Of a stretch of DNA of 64,000 nucleotides, positions 1-9,364 are shown in pieces. The stretch lies in the NCBI RefSeq assembly GCF_003390935.1, contig NZ_QNQZ01000001.1:310001-374000 (forward strand). The letters are read 5' to 3'. The position numbers were made by a program, and so were the translations under genes. How positions within the stretch are numbered: the stretch's first letter is position 1; every line of letters begins with the position of its first letter. The DNA is from Lewinella sp. IMCC34191. GTDB taxonomy: Bacteria > Bacteroidota > Bacteroidia > Chitinophagales > Saprospiraceae. A model generated the notes under the pieces. That model was not told the DNA's origin. It saw nothing but the letters and a program-made list of their open reading frames with translations, and searched no databases.

Positions 1-32
1 GCTCCGCTACCCCAAATGAAACTATTCAACAC

Positions 33-395
33 TTGAACAAAACAACCTTAATTCTGGGTGCGACGCCGAACCCGACCCGGTACGCCTACATCGCCGCCGA
101 GCGATTGGTGCGCCACGGACACGAGATCGTTCCCGTAGGCATCAAGTCCGGTGAATTACAGGGCCGCGAGATCCTGAACGGCAAGCCGGACGTACCCGAG
201 GTCGATACCGTTACCCTCTACGTCGGGCCGAAGCACCAGCCGGAATACTACGACTGGCTGTTGCGGGTAGCTCCCCGCCGCATCATCTTCAACCCCGGCA
301 CGGAAAACGGCGAACTCATGCGTCTGGCGCGGGAGAACGGGATCGAAACGGTGACGGGCTGCACCCTGGTCATGCTGGCGGGCGGTTCCTACTAG
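33..395 (+). CDS. CoA-binding domain protein (YccU-like)
   Basis: A 120-residue protein that is essentially one Rossmann-like CoA_binding_2 domain. It opens with the beta-strand and glycine turn KTTLILGATPNPTRYAY and contains the family's typical FNPGTENGEL segment near residue 87. Such proteins bind CoA or a related nucleotide in the cytoplasm, but no reaction is assigned to them. The start is TTG at 33; a nearby ATG at 16 is in another frame and ends at once. The frame stays open to the window edge, so an earlier start cannot be excluded, but the domain begins right after residue 2. Confidence 0.8.
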   Translation: MNKTTLILGATPNPTRYAYIAAERLVRHGHEIVPVGIKSGELQGREILNGKPDVPEVDTVTLYVGPKHQPEYYDWLLRVAPRRIIFNPGTENGELMRLARENGIETVTGCTLVMLAGGSY

Positions 396-509
396 CGCCC
401 GCATATAACGGCAGTGAACGCAGCCGACCGGGTACCGTTACATTCACATTCTACATTGAATAAAATTCACACTAACCGTTTGCTCGGCAATCGGGCGTGA
501 ACCCAGTTT

Positions 510-2786
510 ATGACAAAAGAAAAAACCATTGCCACCCTACAGGAGCGTAAGCCCTACGGCAAGTTCGAGGATATAGAAGTATGGCCCGGCCGGCCGTACC
601 CCCTCGGGGCTACCTGGTCGCCGGCGGGCGTGAATTTCGCCGTGTTCAGCGAACGCGCTACCCGCATGGACCTGTGTCTCTTCCGTCGGGAGAGTCCCAA
701 TAAGGAGGAATACCGCATTCAGATGATGGAGCAGACCGACCAGGTATGGCACTGCTTCATTCCCCGGCTGGAGACCGGCTGGCGCTACGGATTCCGCGCC
801 TTCGGCGAATGGAACCCAAAATCGGGTAACCTCTTCAACCCCAATAAGTTACTCATCGATCCCTACACTAAGGCAATCGATGGCACAATCGACTGGCACC
901 CCGCCGTTTTTCCGTACCCCATTAACAGCGAGGACCCCAAGCGGTACCTCACGATGGACGAGCAGGACAGCGCGCCTTACATTACGAAGGGGGTAGTCAT
1001 TGACCCGTCGTACGATTGGGAAGACGACGTCCGCCTGGAAACGCCCATGCACGAGACGGTCATCTACGAAATGCACGTCAAGGGTTTGACCGAGCAGCAT
1101 CCGGATATCCCCGAGGAACTGCGCGGCACCTACGCCGGCCTAGCCCACCCGGTAACCATCAAATACCTCAAGGATTTGGGCATCACCGCCGTCGAGCTCA
1201 TGCCCGTCCACCACTTCGTCCAGGACAGCCACCTGCTCGACAAGGGCTTGCGGAATTACTGGGGCTACAACAGCCAGAGCTTTTTCGCCCCCCACGCCGA
1301 CTACGCCGCCTCGGGTCGCGCCGGCGAGCAGGTGATCGAGTTTAAGGATATGGTCAAAACACTTCACAAGGCCGGACTGGAGTTGATTCTGGATGTCGTC
1401 TACAATCACACCGCCGAGGGAAACCACTTCGGTCCGATGCTGGGGATGAAAGGGCTGGACAACCAGGCCTACTACCGGCTGGTCGAAGACGATAAAGAGT
1501 ACTATATGGACTATACCGGTACGGGAAATACCGTAAATATGGTCCACAACCGTTCGCTGCAGCTCGTCATGGACAGTCTGCGCTACTGGGTCACGGAGAT
1601 GCACGTCGACGGATTCCGCTTCGACCTGGCCAGCGCACTCGCCCGGGGTCTGTACGAAGTGGGTAAGCTGAGTACCTTCCTCGATACAATCCACCAGGAC
1701 CCCATCATCAGTCAGGTCAAGCTGATTGCCGAGCCGTGGGACGTCGGCCCCGGTGGTTACCAGGTAGGTGCCTTCCCGGTACTCTGGTCGGAGTGGAACG
1801 GTAAGTTTCGCGATGATGTCCGGGAATTCTGGAAAGGAGGTTCCGACGGCGTGGCCGATATGGCCTACCGCCTCACGGGTAGTAGCGACCTCTACGAACT
1901 AAGCGGTCGCCGTCCGGCGGCAAGCATCAACTTCGTCACCGCCCACGACGGCTTTACGCTGCGTGATCTCTACAGCTACAACGAGAAGCACAACCTGGCC
2001 AACCAGGAGGATAACCGCGACGGGGAAACCCACAACGACAGCTGGAACTGCGGCGTCGAGGGGGTCACCGACGATCCGGAGATCAACCAACTTCGCCTGC
2101 GCATGCAGCGCAACCAACTGGCAACGCTCCTCTTCAGCCAGGGTGTGCCCATGATCTGCATGGGCGACGAATACGGACGCACTCAGCTCGGGAATAATAA
2201 CGCCTACTGCCAGGACAACCCCATCAGCTGGTTCGACTGGGAGTGGAACGAAGAACGGAAGGGGCTGTACGAGTTTACCCGTTACCTGATTACCCTGCGT
2301 CGCGAAAATCCCGTCTTCCACCGGCGTCGCTTCTTTAGCGGGCTGAAGATCCACGATTCCCACATCGGTGACATTCTTTGGCTCAATCCTTCGGGCCACG
2401 AGATGACCGACGACAACTGGAACGACGGCAACCAACTCTGTATCGGCATGATCCTCAACGGGGAGGGAATGGATGAGTACGACGAGCAAGGTAAACGGAT
2501 CAAGGACGACATCTTCCTGGTCATTCTCAATGCCTACTGGGAAGGCGTGGAATTCACCCTGCCCGGTGTAAAAGAATTTACGCGCTGGGAACTACTGGTG
2601 GATACCCACACCAGTGAGATACCGAAGCCCGGAGACTACGTCGCCGACGAGCCCTTCCTGCTCGGGCCCCGCAGTCTCTACACCTTCCGCCTCAAGCTGC
2701 GTCAGGCCAACCGCGATGCCACCGGCCAGCGCAAGGTGACCATTGTCGAGCAGGTGCGTAAATTGCTGCAGATGATCCAGGAATAA
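510..2786 (+). CDS. glgX: Glycogen debranching enzyme (isoamylase type, GH13)
   Basis: A 758-residue GlgX/isoamylase-type enzyme that hydrolyses alpha-1,6 branches of glycogen or limit dextrin in the cytoplasm. An N-terminal CBM48-type domain (about residues 25-130, with YPLGATWSPAGVNFAVFS) precedes the GH13 barrel. The four conserved barrel regions are visible: DVVYNH near 294, GFRFDLAS near 370 with the nucleophile Asp, AEPWDVG near 406 with the acid Glu, and TAHDG near 475. The length fits the family. A phosphoribosyltransferase gene follows after 23 bases and may be co-transcribed. No other glycogen gene is nearby. Confidence 0.95.
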   Translation: MTKEKTIATLQERKPYGKFEDIEVWPGRPYPLGATWSPAGVNFAVFSERATRMDLCLFRRESPNKEEYRIQMMEQTDQVWHCFIPRLETGWRYGFRAFGEWNPKSGNLFNPNKLLIDPYTKAIDGTIDWHPAVFPYPINSEDPKRYLTMDEQDSAPYITKGVVIDPSYDWEDDVRLETPMHETVIYEMHVKGLTEQHPDIPEELRGTYAGLAHPVTIKYLKDLGITAVELMPVHHFVQDSHLLDKGLRNYWGYNSQSFFAPHADYAASGRAGEQVIEFKDMVKTLHKAGLELILDVVYNHTAEGNHFGPMLGMKGLDNQAYYRLVEDDKEYYMDYTGTGNTVNMVHNRSLQLVMDSLRYWVTEMHVDGFRFDLASALARGLYEVGKLSTFLDTIHQDPIISQVKLIAEPWDVGPGGYQVGAFPVLWSEWNGKFRDDVREFWKGGSDGVADMAYRLTGSSDLYELSGRRPAASINFVTAHDGFTLRDLYSYNEKHNLANQEDNRDGETHNDSWNCGVEGVTDDPEINQLRLRMQRNQLATLLFSQGVPMICMGDEYGRTQLGNNNAYCQDNPISWFDWEWNEERKGLYEFTRYLITLRRENPVFHRRRFFSGLKIHDSHIGDILWLNPSGHEMTDDNWNDGNQLCIGMILNGEGMDEYDEQGKRIKDDIFLVILNAYWEGVEFTLPGVKEFTRWELLVDTHTSEIPKPGDYVADEPFLLGPRSLYTFRLKLRQANRDATGQRKVTIVEQVRKLLQMIQE

Positions 2787-2809
2787 GCTGGACGGCAAAC
2801 TCACCCGCT

Positions 2810-3298
2810 ATGCAATTACTGACGCACCGTCAGATCGATGCCAAGGTCACCCGCCTGGCTATGGAGATACTTGAGCACAATACCGCCGAGACGGAACTGT
2901 ACATTCTCGGTGTCAATAACCGGGGCATGGAACTGGCCGGCCGCCTCTCCCGGGGGCTACGGACGCTATCCGACGCCCCCCTGCATCTGTGGAATCTCCA
3001 GATCGATCCCCGTCATCCCCTGGAGAAGGGGCCGAAGCTGGATCACGATGTCCGGGAGCTGGAGGGTAAACCGGTACTGGTCGTTGACGACGTAGCCAAT
3101 ACCGGACGCACCCTGTTCTATGCCCTCGGCGCACTGCATACCGTGCTGCCGAGTAAGATCGAAGTGGCCGTACTGGTCGACCGCCGCCATAAGGAATATC
3201 CGATCTACGTAACCTACAGCGGTCTGGTCCTGTCGACTACCCTCGGGGATAATATTCTCGTGGAGTTCGGAGAAGAAGATGCCGCTCTGCTGGAATAG
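2810..3298 (+). CDS. Phosphoribosyltransferase family protein (PyrR-like)
   Basis: A 162-residue type I phosphoribosyltransferase. The PRPP-binding loop VLVVDDVANTGRTL lies near residues 87-100, and the N-terminal part (LTHRQIDAKVTRLAMEI) resembles PyrR, the bifunctional pyrimidine regulator and uracil phosphoribosyltransferase. No pyr genes are adjacent, so a regulatory role cannot be inferred from context. The substrate base is unknown; uracil is only a guess from the family. The gene lies 23 bases after glgX and converges on the TonB receptor with 12 bases between stops. Confidence 0.8.
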   Translation: MQLLTHRQIDAKVTRLAMEILEHNTAETELYILGVNNRGMELAGRLSRGLRTLSDAPLHLWNLQIDPRHPLEKGPKLDHDVRELEGKPVLVVDDVANTGRTLFYALGALHTVLPSKIEVAVLVDRRHKEYPIYVTYSGLVLSTTLGDNILVEFGEEDAALLE

Positions 3299-3310
3299 CC
3301 TTACTGTCAG

Positions 3311-5797
3311 TTACAATCGAAATCCCACCGTGAGGTAATACGTGCGCGGTGCGCTGGGGATGATGCCCGGCCCGGGGTAACCCGTTGCCCGCCGGGTAAA
3401 ATAGACCTCGTCGAAGAGATTATTGATCCCACTTTCCAGGGTGAGCCCCTTCCAGCCATAGCTCAGGCTCAGGTCGGCTACCCCGTAAGCGGGAATGCTG
3501 CCCACGATGCCGCTTTGATTGTCCCGCCGGTCCTGCGGTGCGTTGCTGGCGTCGGTGAATTGCTCGCTGAGATAGCTGTACTGCAGTGACCCGAGCAGGT
3601 TGCCATAGCCGAAGCGCAGGCCGGTCTTCAGGTTTAGGCGGGGAATGAATTCCACGGCCTTGCCCTCCACCCCCGGAATGTCGGAGGCCGTATAGCGCGA
3701 ATCGGTGAGGTTGGTATTGGCGAAGAGCGTCAACGCGGAGGCTGGTCCCTTGCCGTTTTCTTCCCGTTCGAATGCTTTCCATTCCACGAGGGTTTCCAAG
3801 CCGTAGAGGTAGGCCTCCCCGATATTGCTGCGCAGGCGGATGATGCGGCCCGTTTCCACTTCCGCTCCGTCGGCATTCGTTCGCAGTTCGGCCGTGAGTA
3901 CCTCGCCCAGCCGGTTGCCGTAGCGGATGGCAAAAACGTTGGCGTTGTACACCCACCGACCCGCGCGTCCCCGCAGACCGGCATCGGCGGTGAAGCCCCG
4001 TTCGTCGCGAATGTCGGGGTCCACCTGGAAGCTCGGATTGACCGTCCGGATATCGTTGAAGGTGACCGAGCGGTAGTTTTCGCTGGCGTTGGCGAAAAGT
4101 TCTAGCGCGTCGCTGCGGCGGTAACTCAGTCCCAGTCCAAGCAACAGCAAGTTGCGCTCGAAGACCCGGTCGTCGGTGAATTCCTGGTCGCGAATGGGAT
4201 TGCCCGCCAGGTCGTAATCGAAGCGGCGGTAGCTGCCCTCACTGGCGGTGCGGATGTATTCGAACCGCGCCCCGGGCGTGAGGCTCAGGCGATCGGACAG
4301 GTAGAATATGTGCTCCCCGAAAAGGGCTACGTTGAGGTTCGGAAAGGTGAAGCTCGACTGGCTGGGGTAGCTCGGGAAGCGATCGGTAGCCAGGGTGAAG
4401 TCGGGGTCGGCCCCGGCGCTTCCCGGTCCCTGCAGCGCGGTATTGTCGGCCCGGTACACCTTCGCTCCCAGGAGGGCGATGGCGGTCTGCTTCCCGAGGG
4501 AGTAGCGACGCAGCAAGCGGGCCTCCGCCCCGTAATTACGGTAGTTGCCTACGAGCAGGTCCCGGGCCTGTTCGGGGTCGTCAGTCTGGCTGACCCGGTT
4601 GGTGCGGAAGCCCACGGCGCGGCGGCTGGCGTCGAGCCCGAAGACATTCAAGCTAAAGTTCAGGCGATCGCTGAAGCGGTGATCCAGGCGGAGGCTGTAC
4701 AACTGCCAGTCGACGGCAAACCAGTTTCTTTCCCGGATGCTGGCGTAGGGATCTCGGTAGAAGGCGGCGTCCGTCAGTCCCCCGGCCTGCTGCGCCAGGT
4801 AGTCCAGATAAGTGTACTCGAAGCTGATCTTCGTAGCGGAAGGATCGCCGCTGCGATTGCGGGGCACGTAGTCGAGGTGGACGAAAGCATTATCCGAGCT
4901 GAATCCGGAGTTGGGTCGGAATCCGTCGCCCCGTTTGCGGTTGTAAAACGCGTAGTATCCTAACGGGCCGAGCTGGCCGCTCAACCTATTAAAGGAGGTG
5001 AACAGCCGGTTGCTTCCGATCGTCTGGCGAGTCAGCAGGCTGAAACCTTTGGTCCGGTCCGGCTCATGAAAGACGAAGTTGACCAGCCCCCCGAATTGGG
5101 TGCCGTACTGCAGGCTTGCCGCGCCCCGGACGACCTCGATCCGGGCCAGGGCTTCCGCCGGTGGCGTGTAGTAGCTCTCCGGGTAGCCGAGTACGTCGGC
5201 GCTGATGTCGTAGCCGTTCTGCCGGGTATTGAAGCTGGCCGACCGGTTGGGGTCCAGCCCCCGCCCGCCAATGTTGAGCTGCAGACCGGCATCGTCGTTT
5301 TCGTAAATGTTGAGCCCCGATACCTCCGCGTATATCTGCCGGGCCTGGTTCGTGGCGAGATTGACCGTCAGGGCATCCAGGCTCACGACCTCCGTTTTCC
5401 GGCCGGCGTAGATAGCCGTCCCTTCCACGGCCCGCAGGCGTGTCAGGGCTTCCCGTTCCTCGATCTCACCGACTACCGTTACGGAGCTAAGGGTCTGGCT
5501 CAGCGGCAGGAGCGCGACGCGGCGCAAGGTGTCCGCCGGCCCTACGGTAAACTGTTGGGTCGCGTACCCCACCCGAAAGGCCGTTACCAGGCTGTTTTGG
5601 GCGGCGGGGCGCAGGATAAAAGCGGATCCGGTAAGGTCGGTAGTAACTACCCGTCCGGATTCTTCCACGAACAGCTCCACCCCCGGAAGGGCGCTGCCGG
5701 CGGAGTCGGTAACGATGATTGCCAGCTCTTCCTGGCCAACTACGGTGGCGGTAAATAGAAACAACAGCAGGACCAGCACGCGGTACCTAAAATCCAT
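3311..5797 (-). CDS. TonB-dependent outer-membrane receptor (FecA-like)
   Basis: An outer-membrane, TonB-powered receptor of about 828 residues. It has a hydrophobic signal peptide ending near VVGQ, a carboxypeptidase-regulatory-like domain of about 75 residues, a plug domain (GLNIYENDDAGLQLNIGGRG... IEVVRGAASLQYGTQFGG), then a beta-barrel ending in a strand with terminal Leu. The plug resembles FecA-type iron receptors. It is the last gene of the DUF4856-imelysin-HTTM operon and overlaps the HTTM stop. I chose ATG at 5797; an in-frame TTG at 5812 would add five residues inside the HTTM gene. The ligand is not proven; iron chelate or heme is the family-based guess. Confidence 0.92.
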   Translation of the reverse strand: MDFRYRVLVLLLFLFTATVVGQEELAIIVTDSAGSALPGVELFVEESGRVVTTDLTGSAFILRPAAQNSLVTAFRVGYATQQFTVGPADTLRRVALLPLSQTLSSVTVVGEIEEREALTRLRAVEGTAIYAGRKTEVVSLDALTVNLATNQARQIYAEVSGLNIYENDDAGLQLNIGGRGLDPNRSASFNTRQNGYDISADVLGYPESYYTPPAEALARIEVVRGAASLQYGTQFGGLVNFVFHEPDRTKGFSLLTRQTIGSNRLFTSFNRLSGQLGPLGYYAFYNRKRGDGFRPNSGFSSDNAFVHLDYVPRNRSGDPSATKISFEYTYLDYLAQQAGGLTDAAFYRDPYASIRERNWFAVDWQLYSLRLDHRFSDRLNFSLNVFGLDASRRAVGFRTNRVSQTDDPEQARDLLVGNYRNYGAEARLLRRYSLGKQTAIALLGAKVYRADNTALQGPGSAGADPDFTLATDRFPSYPSQSSFTFPNLNVALFGEHIFYLSDRLSLTPGARFEYIRTASEGSYRRFDYDLAGNPIRDQEFTDDRVFERNLLLLGLGLSYRRSDALELFANASENYRSVTFNDIRTVNPSFQVDPDIRDERGFTADAGLRGRAGRWVYNANVFAIRYGNRLGEVLTAELRTNADGAEVETGRIIRLRSNIGEAYLYGLETLVEWKAFEREENGKGPASALTLFANTNLTDSRYTASDIPGVEGKAVEFIPRLNLKTGLRFGYGNLLGSLQYSYLSEQFTDASNAPQDRRDNQSGIVGSIPAYGVADLSLSYGWKGLTLESGINNLFDEVYFTRRATGYPGPGIIPSAPRTYYLTVGFRL

Positions 5798-7103
5798 AGA
5801 TATCTTCTTCAAAGGGTAGCAGCCACGTCCGGGGGGGATCGTCTGGGGAAATGGTAGTCAGGTCCACGGTGGGGTCCACGTAGGCCCGGCTCATGCGACC
5901 GTTCAGGGCAACGTAGCTCTCCACGTAGACGGCCGGCTCGGTAAAGCCCTGCGCGCGGTAATGGTCGGCCAGAAAATGACCGAACTCCAGCAGGAAATCC
6001 GGCTGGGTACTCATTTGTTTCTCCTGGAAGGTGGACAGGAATTCCCGGTTATTCACCGTTATGCGTTGGTCTCCGGCCCGATCCTCCACCCGGAAGGTGG
6101 CCATGCCGGCCTTCTCGATCAGCATGACGCGCCAGGAAAAGCGGAAGCCATTCTCCGTCCAGAACAGTTCGTCCTGCTGCAGCAGGTGGCGGAAGGGGAA
6201 CAGCAAGTGGTAGGCGAGTACCGCGACGATAGCCGCCTGGGCCAGCGCCGGTGCCCGGTACGGGCCAGTCCTGCGGGTTTTGGTCCGGGTACCGAAGCGC
6301 GGAAGCACGGCTCGCAGGCTGGCAACGATACTCCGGTGCGCATCGTCGTCGAAGAAGATCAGGGCACTGACGATCATGATCCACGGAAACATGCCGATCG
6401 GAAAAAGCACCCAGGTCATCACGTGAAAGACCACTACCAGGACGAAAGCAACCGGCCGACTACGTCGCCACCACAGCAGGAAGGGGATGGCCAGGTCGTA
6501 GATCGCTCCGGCCCAGGCAAAAGCGAAGTGGACCCAGCGCTCGCGGAAAAGCGGGCCCACCAGGGGGAAATGGTCCCGCCCCGGCAACCAGGTAGCGAGG
6601 GGTTGGGCGTGGAGCAGCCAGTCGGAATTGAGTTTGGCCAGGCCGGCGTAGAAATACACCACCCCCACGAAAATCCGAAGTGCATTCCGGTAGAAGGTAT
6701 TAGCGCTTTTCCTGCGCTCCGCCGCCCCTAAACCCGCCGGAATGGGGATGAAAACTAGTAGAAAGGCCAGCAGGCTGACGAAGTAGTAGTGGTTGAGGTA
6801 GGTGGTCTTGTCCATCAGCTCGATGTAGGTGAAGCTGAGGAAAAAGACCAAGATTGCGATCCGGTAGCGGTAGCCGATCATCACGCAGAAGGCCGAAAGC
6901 CCGGCCACGGCAAAGAGGGCGTAGGTCCACTCGCCGAGCGGCTTGACCCACTCGAAGTAGCGGTAGGAGAAAAAGAAGTCGGGGAAGATGTAAAGCTTGT
7001 AGATCCAACCGTACGCCCAGAAGCGGATGATGCTCAGCAGCATCATCAGGCCGAAGCCGATCCGAAATACGATAAGCGGTGCCGCGCTAGTCTCCGTCCG
7101 CAT
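5787..7103 (-). CDS. HTTM domain membrane protein (vitamin K-dependent gamma-carboxylase homologue)
   Basis: A 438-residue integral membrane protein with about eight hydrophobic segments in the first 300 residues and a soluble C-terminal tail. The segment DKTTYLNHYYFVSLLAFLLVF is typical of the HTTM (horizontally transferred transmembrane) family, which includes vitamin K-dependent gamma-glutamyl carboxylase. The family's bacterial role is mostly unknown. It overlaps the imelysin gene upstream by 17 bases and the receptor gene downstream, so translation is likely coupled. Context suggests a role in maturing or operating this uptake system rather than in coagulation-type chemistry. One copy of the dispersed 15-mer lies inside it at 6711. 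Confidence 0.87.
   Translation of the reverse strand: MRTETSAAPLIVFRIGFGLMMLLSIIRFWAYGWIYKLYIFPDFFFSYRYFEWVKPLGEWTYALFAVAGLSAFCVMIGYRYRIAILVFFLSFTYIELMDKTTYLNHYYFVSLLAFLLVFIPIPAGLGAAERRKSANTFYRNALRIFVGVVYFYAGLAKLNSDWLLHAQPLATWLPGRDHFPLVGPLFRERWVHFAFAWAGAIYDLAIPFLLWWRRSRPVAFVLVVVFHVMTWVLFPIGMFPWIMIVSALIFFDDDAHRSIVASLRAVLPRFGTRTKTRRTGPYRAPALAQAAIVAVLAYHLLFPFRHLLQQDELFWTENGFRFSWRVMLIEKAGMATFRVEDRAGDQRITVNNREFLSTFQEKQMSTQPDFLLEFGHFLADHYRAQGFTEPAVYVESYVALNGRMSRAYVDPTVDLTTISPDDPPRTWLLPFEEDIYGF
6711..6725 (+). repeat. Dispersed 15-mer, exact copy
   Basis: CCTGCGCTCCGCCGC, read in the + direction. It lies in the minus-strand HTTM gene, where it codes AAERR. Confidence 0.8.
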
Positions 7104-8130
7104 CCACGTAATCTACGCTGATGTTGAGGGCCTGTAGCATATCGACCTTCAGGAGAATGACATTGCGCTGCAGTGCGTCGTAGAGCTGGAGCATCTCCGT
7201 GTTGTCGTCCTCCACCTGCGTGGCGAAGTCGGCATCCAGCCCGGAGGCGGCGGCACGCGCGTCGGCGAAGCCGGCCTTGATGCGTGCACTGAGCGGTTGA
7301 CCGTCGCGCTCGACGCCAAGGACATCGAGGTATTCTGCCAGGCCAGGGGAAGTCGTGAAGAAGTCTTCGGAGGCAGCGAGGGCTTCCAGGAACAGCGACT
7401 TGCTGAGCTCTCCGTGGTAGGGCGCCTCGGCAAGCATCGGCATGGGATCGCTGGAAAACACCCCCGCCGGAATGCCGACCTTGCCGGCGCGGAGATACTT
7501 TTCGTAGTAGAAGATGAAGTGGTTCACCGTCCGGTCGACGGAAGCGTTGGCGCTGCTGCCGGAGTTTTCGACGTAGCTGTCGCGGGAATTACCCTCCCAG
7601 CTGAGCAGGAAGGGCGTGACGGGATCCTGAATCCGTTTGACGAGTTCGGCGATCCGATCCTTGTGCGTTTCCGGATCGGGCGTGCCGTAGAGCAGGAAGT
7701 CGAGGGCGGGAAAGCCCTGCACGTCAAAATTCGAGGGCAGTTCCAGGTTGGCGTCCGATTCCGTCAGCAGGCGTGCGGTATCGGTGGGGTAGGTATTGGT
7801 CCGCTCGCGCAGCTGCGAATCCTCCGCCCCCCGGAAGGCGAAGAGGTCGACGCGCTGCCAGGCGAGGTAGGCGCGTTCAAAGCGGACCCTCACACTGTCC
7901 AGGTGTTCGTCGTTCGGATTAGCCTGGTACACCGTCGTAGCCATATCCAGGTCCGCCAGGGCTACGTCGTATCGGCGGACGGCGGGTCCGATCACGTTAT
8001 CCGCCCAGTGGGCAAGCATGGCTTCCCGATCGAAGTTGTCCGTTAGGTCCGGGTCGTCGTCGCCGGCCTGGGGATCACAGGCCAGGAAGGTGAGCGAAAA
8101 GGCGAAAAGGATAAGGTGTAAGGGTTTCAT
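7087..8130 (-). CDS. Imelysin family lipoprotein
   Basis: A 347-residue predicted lipoprotein: a signal peptide ends in LTFLAC, with the lipid Cys at about residue 18, followed by an acidic linker. The helical body matches the imelysin (EfeO/IrpA-type) family, which is linked to iron uptake at the cell surface or periplasm. The segment GFPALDFLLYG sits where classical imelysins carry G-x-H-x-x-E, so the His and Glu are replaced by Pro and Asp. It is second in the operon, 7 bases after the DUF4856 gene, and its stop overlaps the HTTM start. Confidence 0.88.
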   Translation of the reverse strand: MKPLHLILFAFSLTFLACDPQAGDDDPDLTDNFDREAMLAHWADNVIGPAVRRYDVALADLDMATTVYQANPNDEHLDSVRVRFERAYLAWQRVDLFAFRGAEDSQLRERTNTYPTDTARLLTESDANLELPSNFDVQGFPALDFLLYGTPDPETHKDRIAELVKRIQDPVTPFLLSWEGNSRDSYVENSGSSANASVDRTVNHFIFYYEKYLRAGKVGIPAGVFSSDPMPMLAEAPYHGELSKSLFLEALAASEDFFTTSPGLAEYLDVLGVERDGQPLSARIKAGFADARAAASGLDADFATQVEDDNTEMLQLYDALQRNVILLKVDMLQALNISVDYVDADGD

Positions 8131-8137
8131 GGATAGT

Positions 8138-9352
8138 CTATTCGGCGGCCTCGGCCAGGGTCAACCCAAAGGCATCGGAAATAAGGGAGGCCTGGCTGCG
8201 GATCGTAGCGGGGCTGACCGTCCAGAGTCCGTTCTCATTATCGGCTACCAGGGCGTGCTGGGCCTCGATGACGGCTGCCCGGTCCATATACGGAGCGTCG
8301 CTGGCGGGGTCATGGGTGAACTGGAGGCTGTATACAAATCCATAGGCCTCGCTTAGGGCGTGAAAGCCCGCGGTGGCGGTGCCGGTCTCGATCGCGTCCG
8401 CGCCGCGCATCAGGTAAAAGATGCCGCGTACGGCAATGACGCGGCTGACCAGTTCGCGGATGATGTCGGCCTGCGCGTCCCGCTCGGCGTAGTCGCCGGC
8501 GACGATAGCGGCGCGTCCGCGGACGAAAGCGTCGAAGATATCTTCAGCGATGCCGGTGTAATCCGGGTCGGCGTCGACCCGCTGGACGTACTCGTTCAGG
8601 AAGCTGTCGTCGTCTCCGAGGGTGGGCAGCGGATCGGCGGGGTCAACGGCGGCCCCGAAAACGTAGCCGTAGGCTTCGTCCCACTTGTGCTCCATGGTCG
8701 TGTAAGGCTGGCCGTCTTCGGTCAGGCCACCGTCGTTATTGGCGCGGTTGTCCGCTTCATCGAGCACGGCCGGACTGAGGTAGTTGTTCAGGGCCTGGTC
8801 GACCATGAGCGCACCGATCAGCGACTTGGCGAACACCTGGTTGTATTCCAGGCCGTTGGCGTTGACGTAGCGGGCGCGGCTCCCGTCGGCGATTTGGCCG
8901 GCTTGCCCCGCCGTGGCCAGCTCGTCCCAACGGGGGAACACCTCGGCGGCTTGGGCTTCCAACCATAGGTCGAAATCGGCTTTGATGAGGGCGGAAGTGG
9001 TCGCATCGGCAAAGAAATAGTCGCGGCTGGCGGCGACTTTGCTCCGAATGGATTGGGTGGCGGCGTTCAACTCGGCACTGGCGTAGGGTTCGACGTCTTC
9101 GCCGTTGGGCCCTTCGTTGCGAAACATGGCCTGCAGCTCGGCTTCGGTGTTAGATGGGACCATCATACCGTCGATGAGCTCCTCCGCCATCGCGATCCGG
9201 GTCTGCTGCCCCTCGAAGTTGACGGTAGACGTCCCCTGCCGCTCGAAGGTATAGGTCTCCGGAACCTGAAGGGTGGGCGACATGGGCTCGTCATCATCGC
9301 AAGCAAAGAACAGGACTAACAGGAGGCTGGGGAGAAACTTCAGGCGGGTCAT
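8138..9352 (-). CDS. DUF4856 domain lipoprotein
   Basis: A 404-residue predicted lipoprotein (signal peptide ending LVLFFAC, Cys at about residue 18, then DDDEP). The remainder matches DUF4856, a Bacteroidota family of helical surface or periplasmic proteins usually encoded beside imelysins; the segment YTFERQGTSTVNFEGQQTR is typical of its N-terminus. It is the first gene of the operon, so the promoter and operator region at 9365-9459 should control all four genes. Function is unproven; binding of metal or of a metal carrier is inferred from the neighbours. Confidence 0.88.
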   Translation of the reverse strand: MTRLKFLPSLLLVLFFACDDDEPMSPTLQVPETYTFERQGTSTVNFEGQQTRIAMAEELIDGMMVPSNTEAELQAMFRNEGPNGEDVEPYASAELNAATQSIRSKVAASRDYFFADATTSALIKADFDLWLEAQAAEVFPRWDELATAGQAGQIADGSRARYVNANGLEYNQVFAKSLIGALMVDQALNNYLSPAVLDEADNRANNDGGLTEDGQPYTTMEHKWDEAYGYVFGAAVDPADPLPTLGDDDSFLNEYVQRVDADPDYTGIAEDIFDAFVRGRAAIVAGDYAERDAQADIIRELVSRVIAVRGIFYLMRGADAIETGTATAGFHALSEAYGFVYSLQFTHDPASDAPYMDRAAVIEAQHALVADNENGLWTVSPATIRSQASLISDAFGLTLAEAAE

Positions 9353-9364
9353 CGAACGGCTTGG

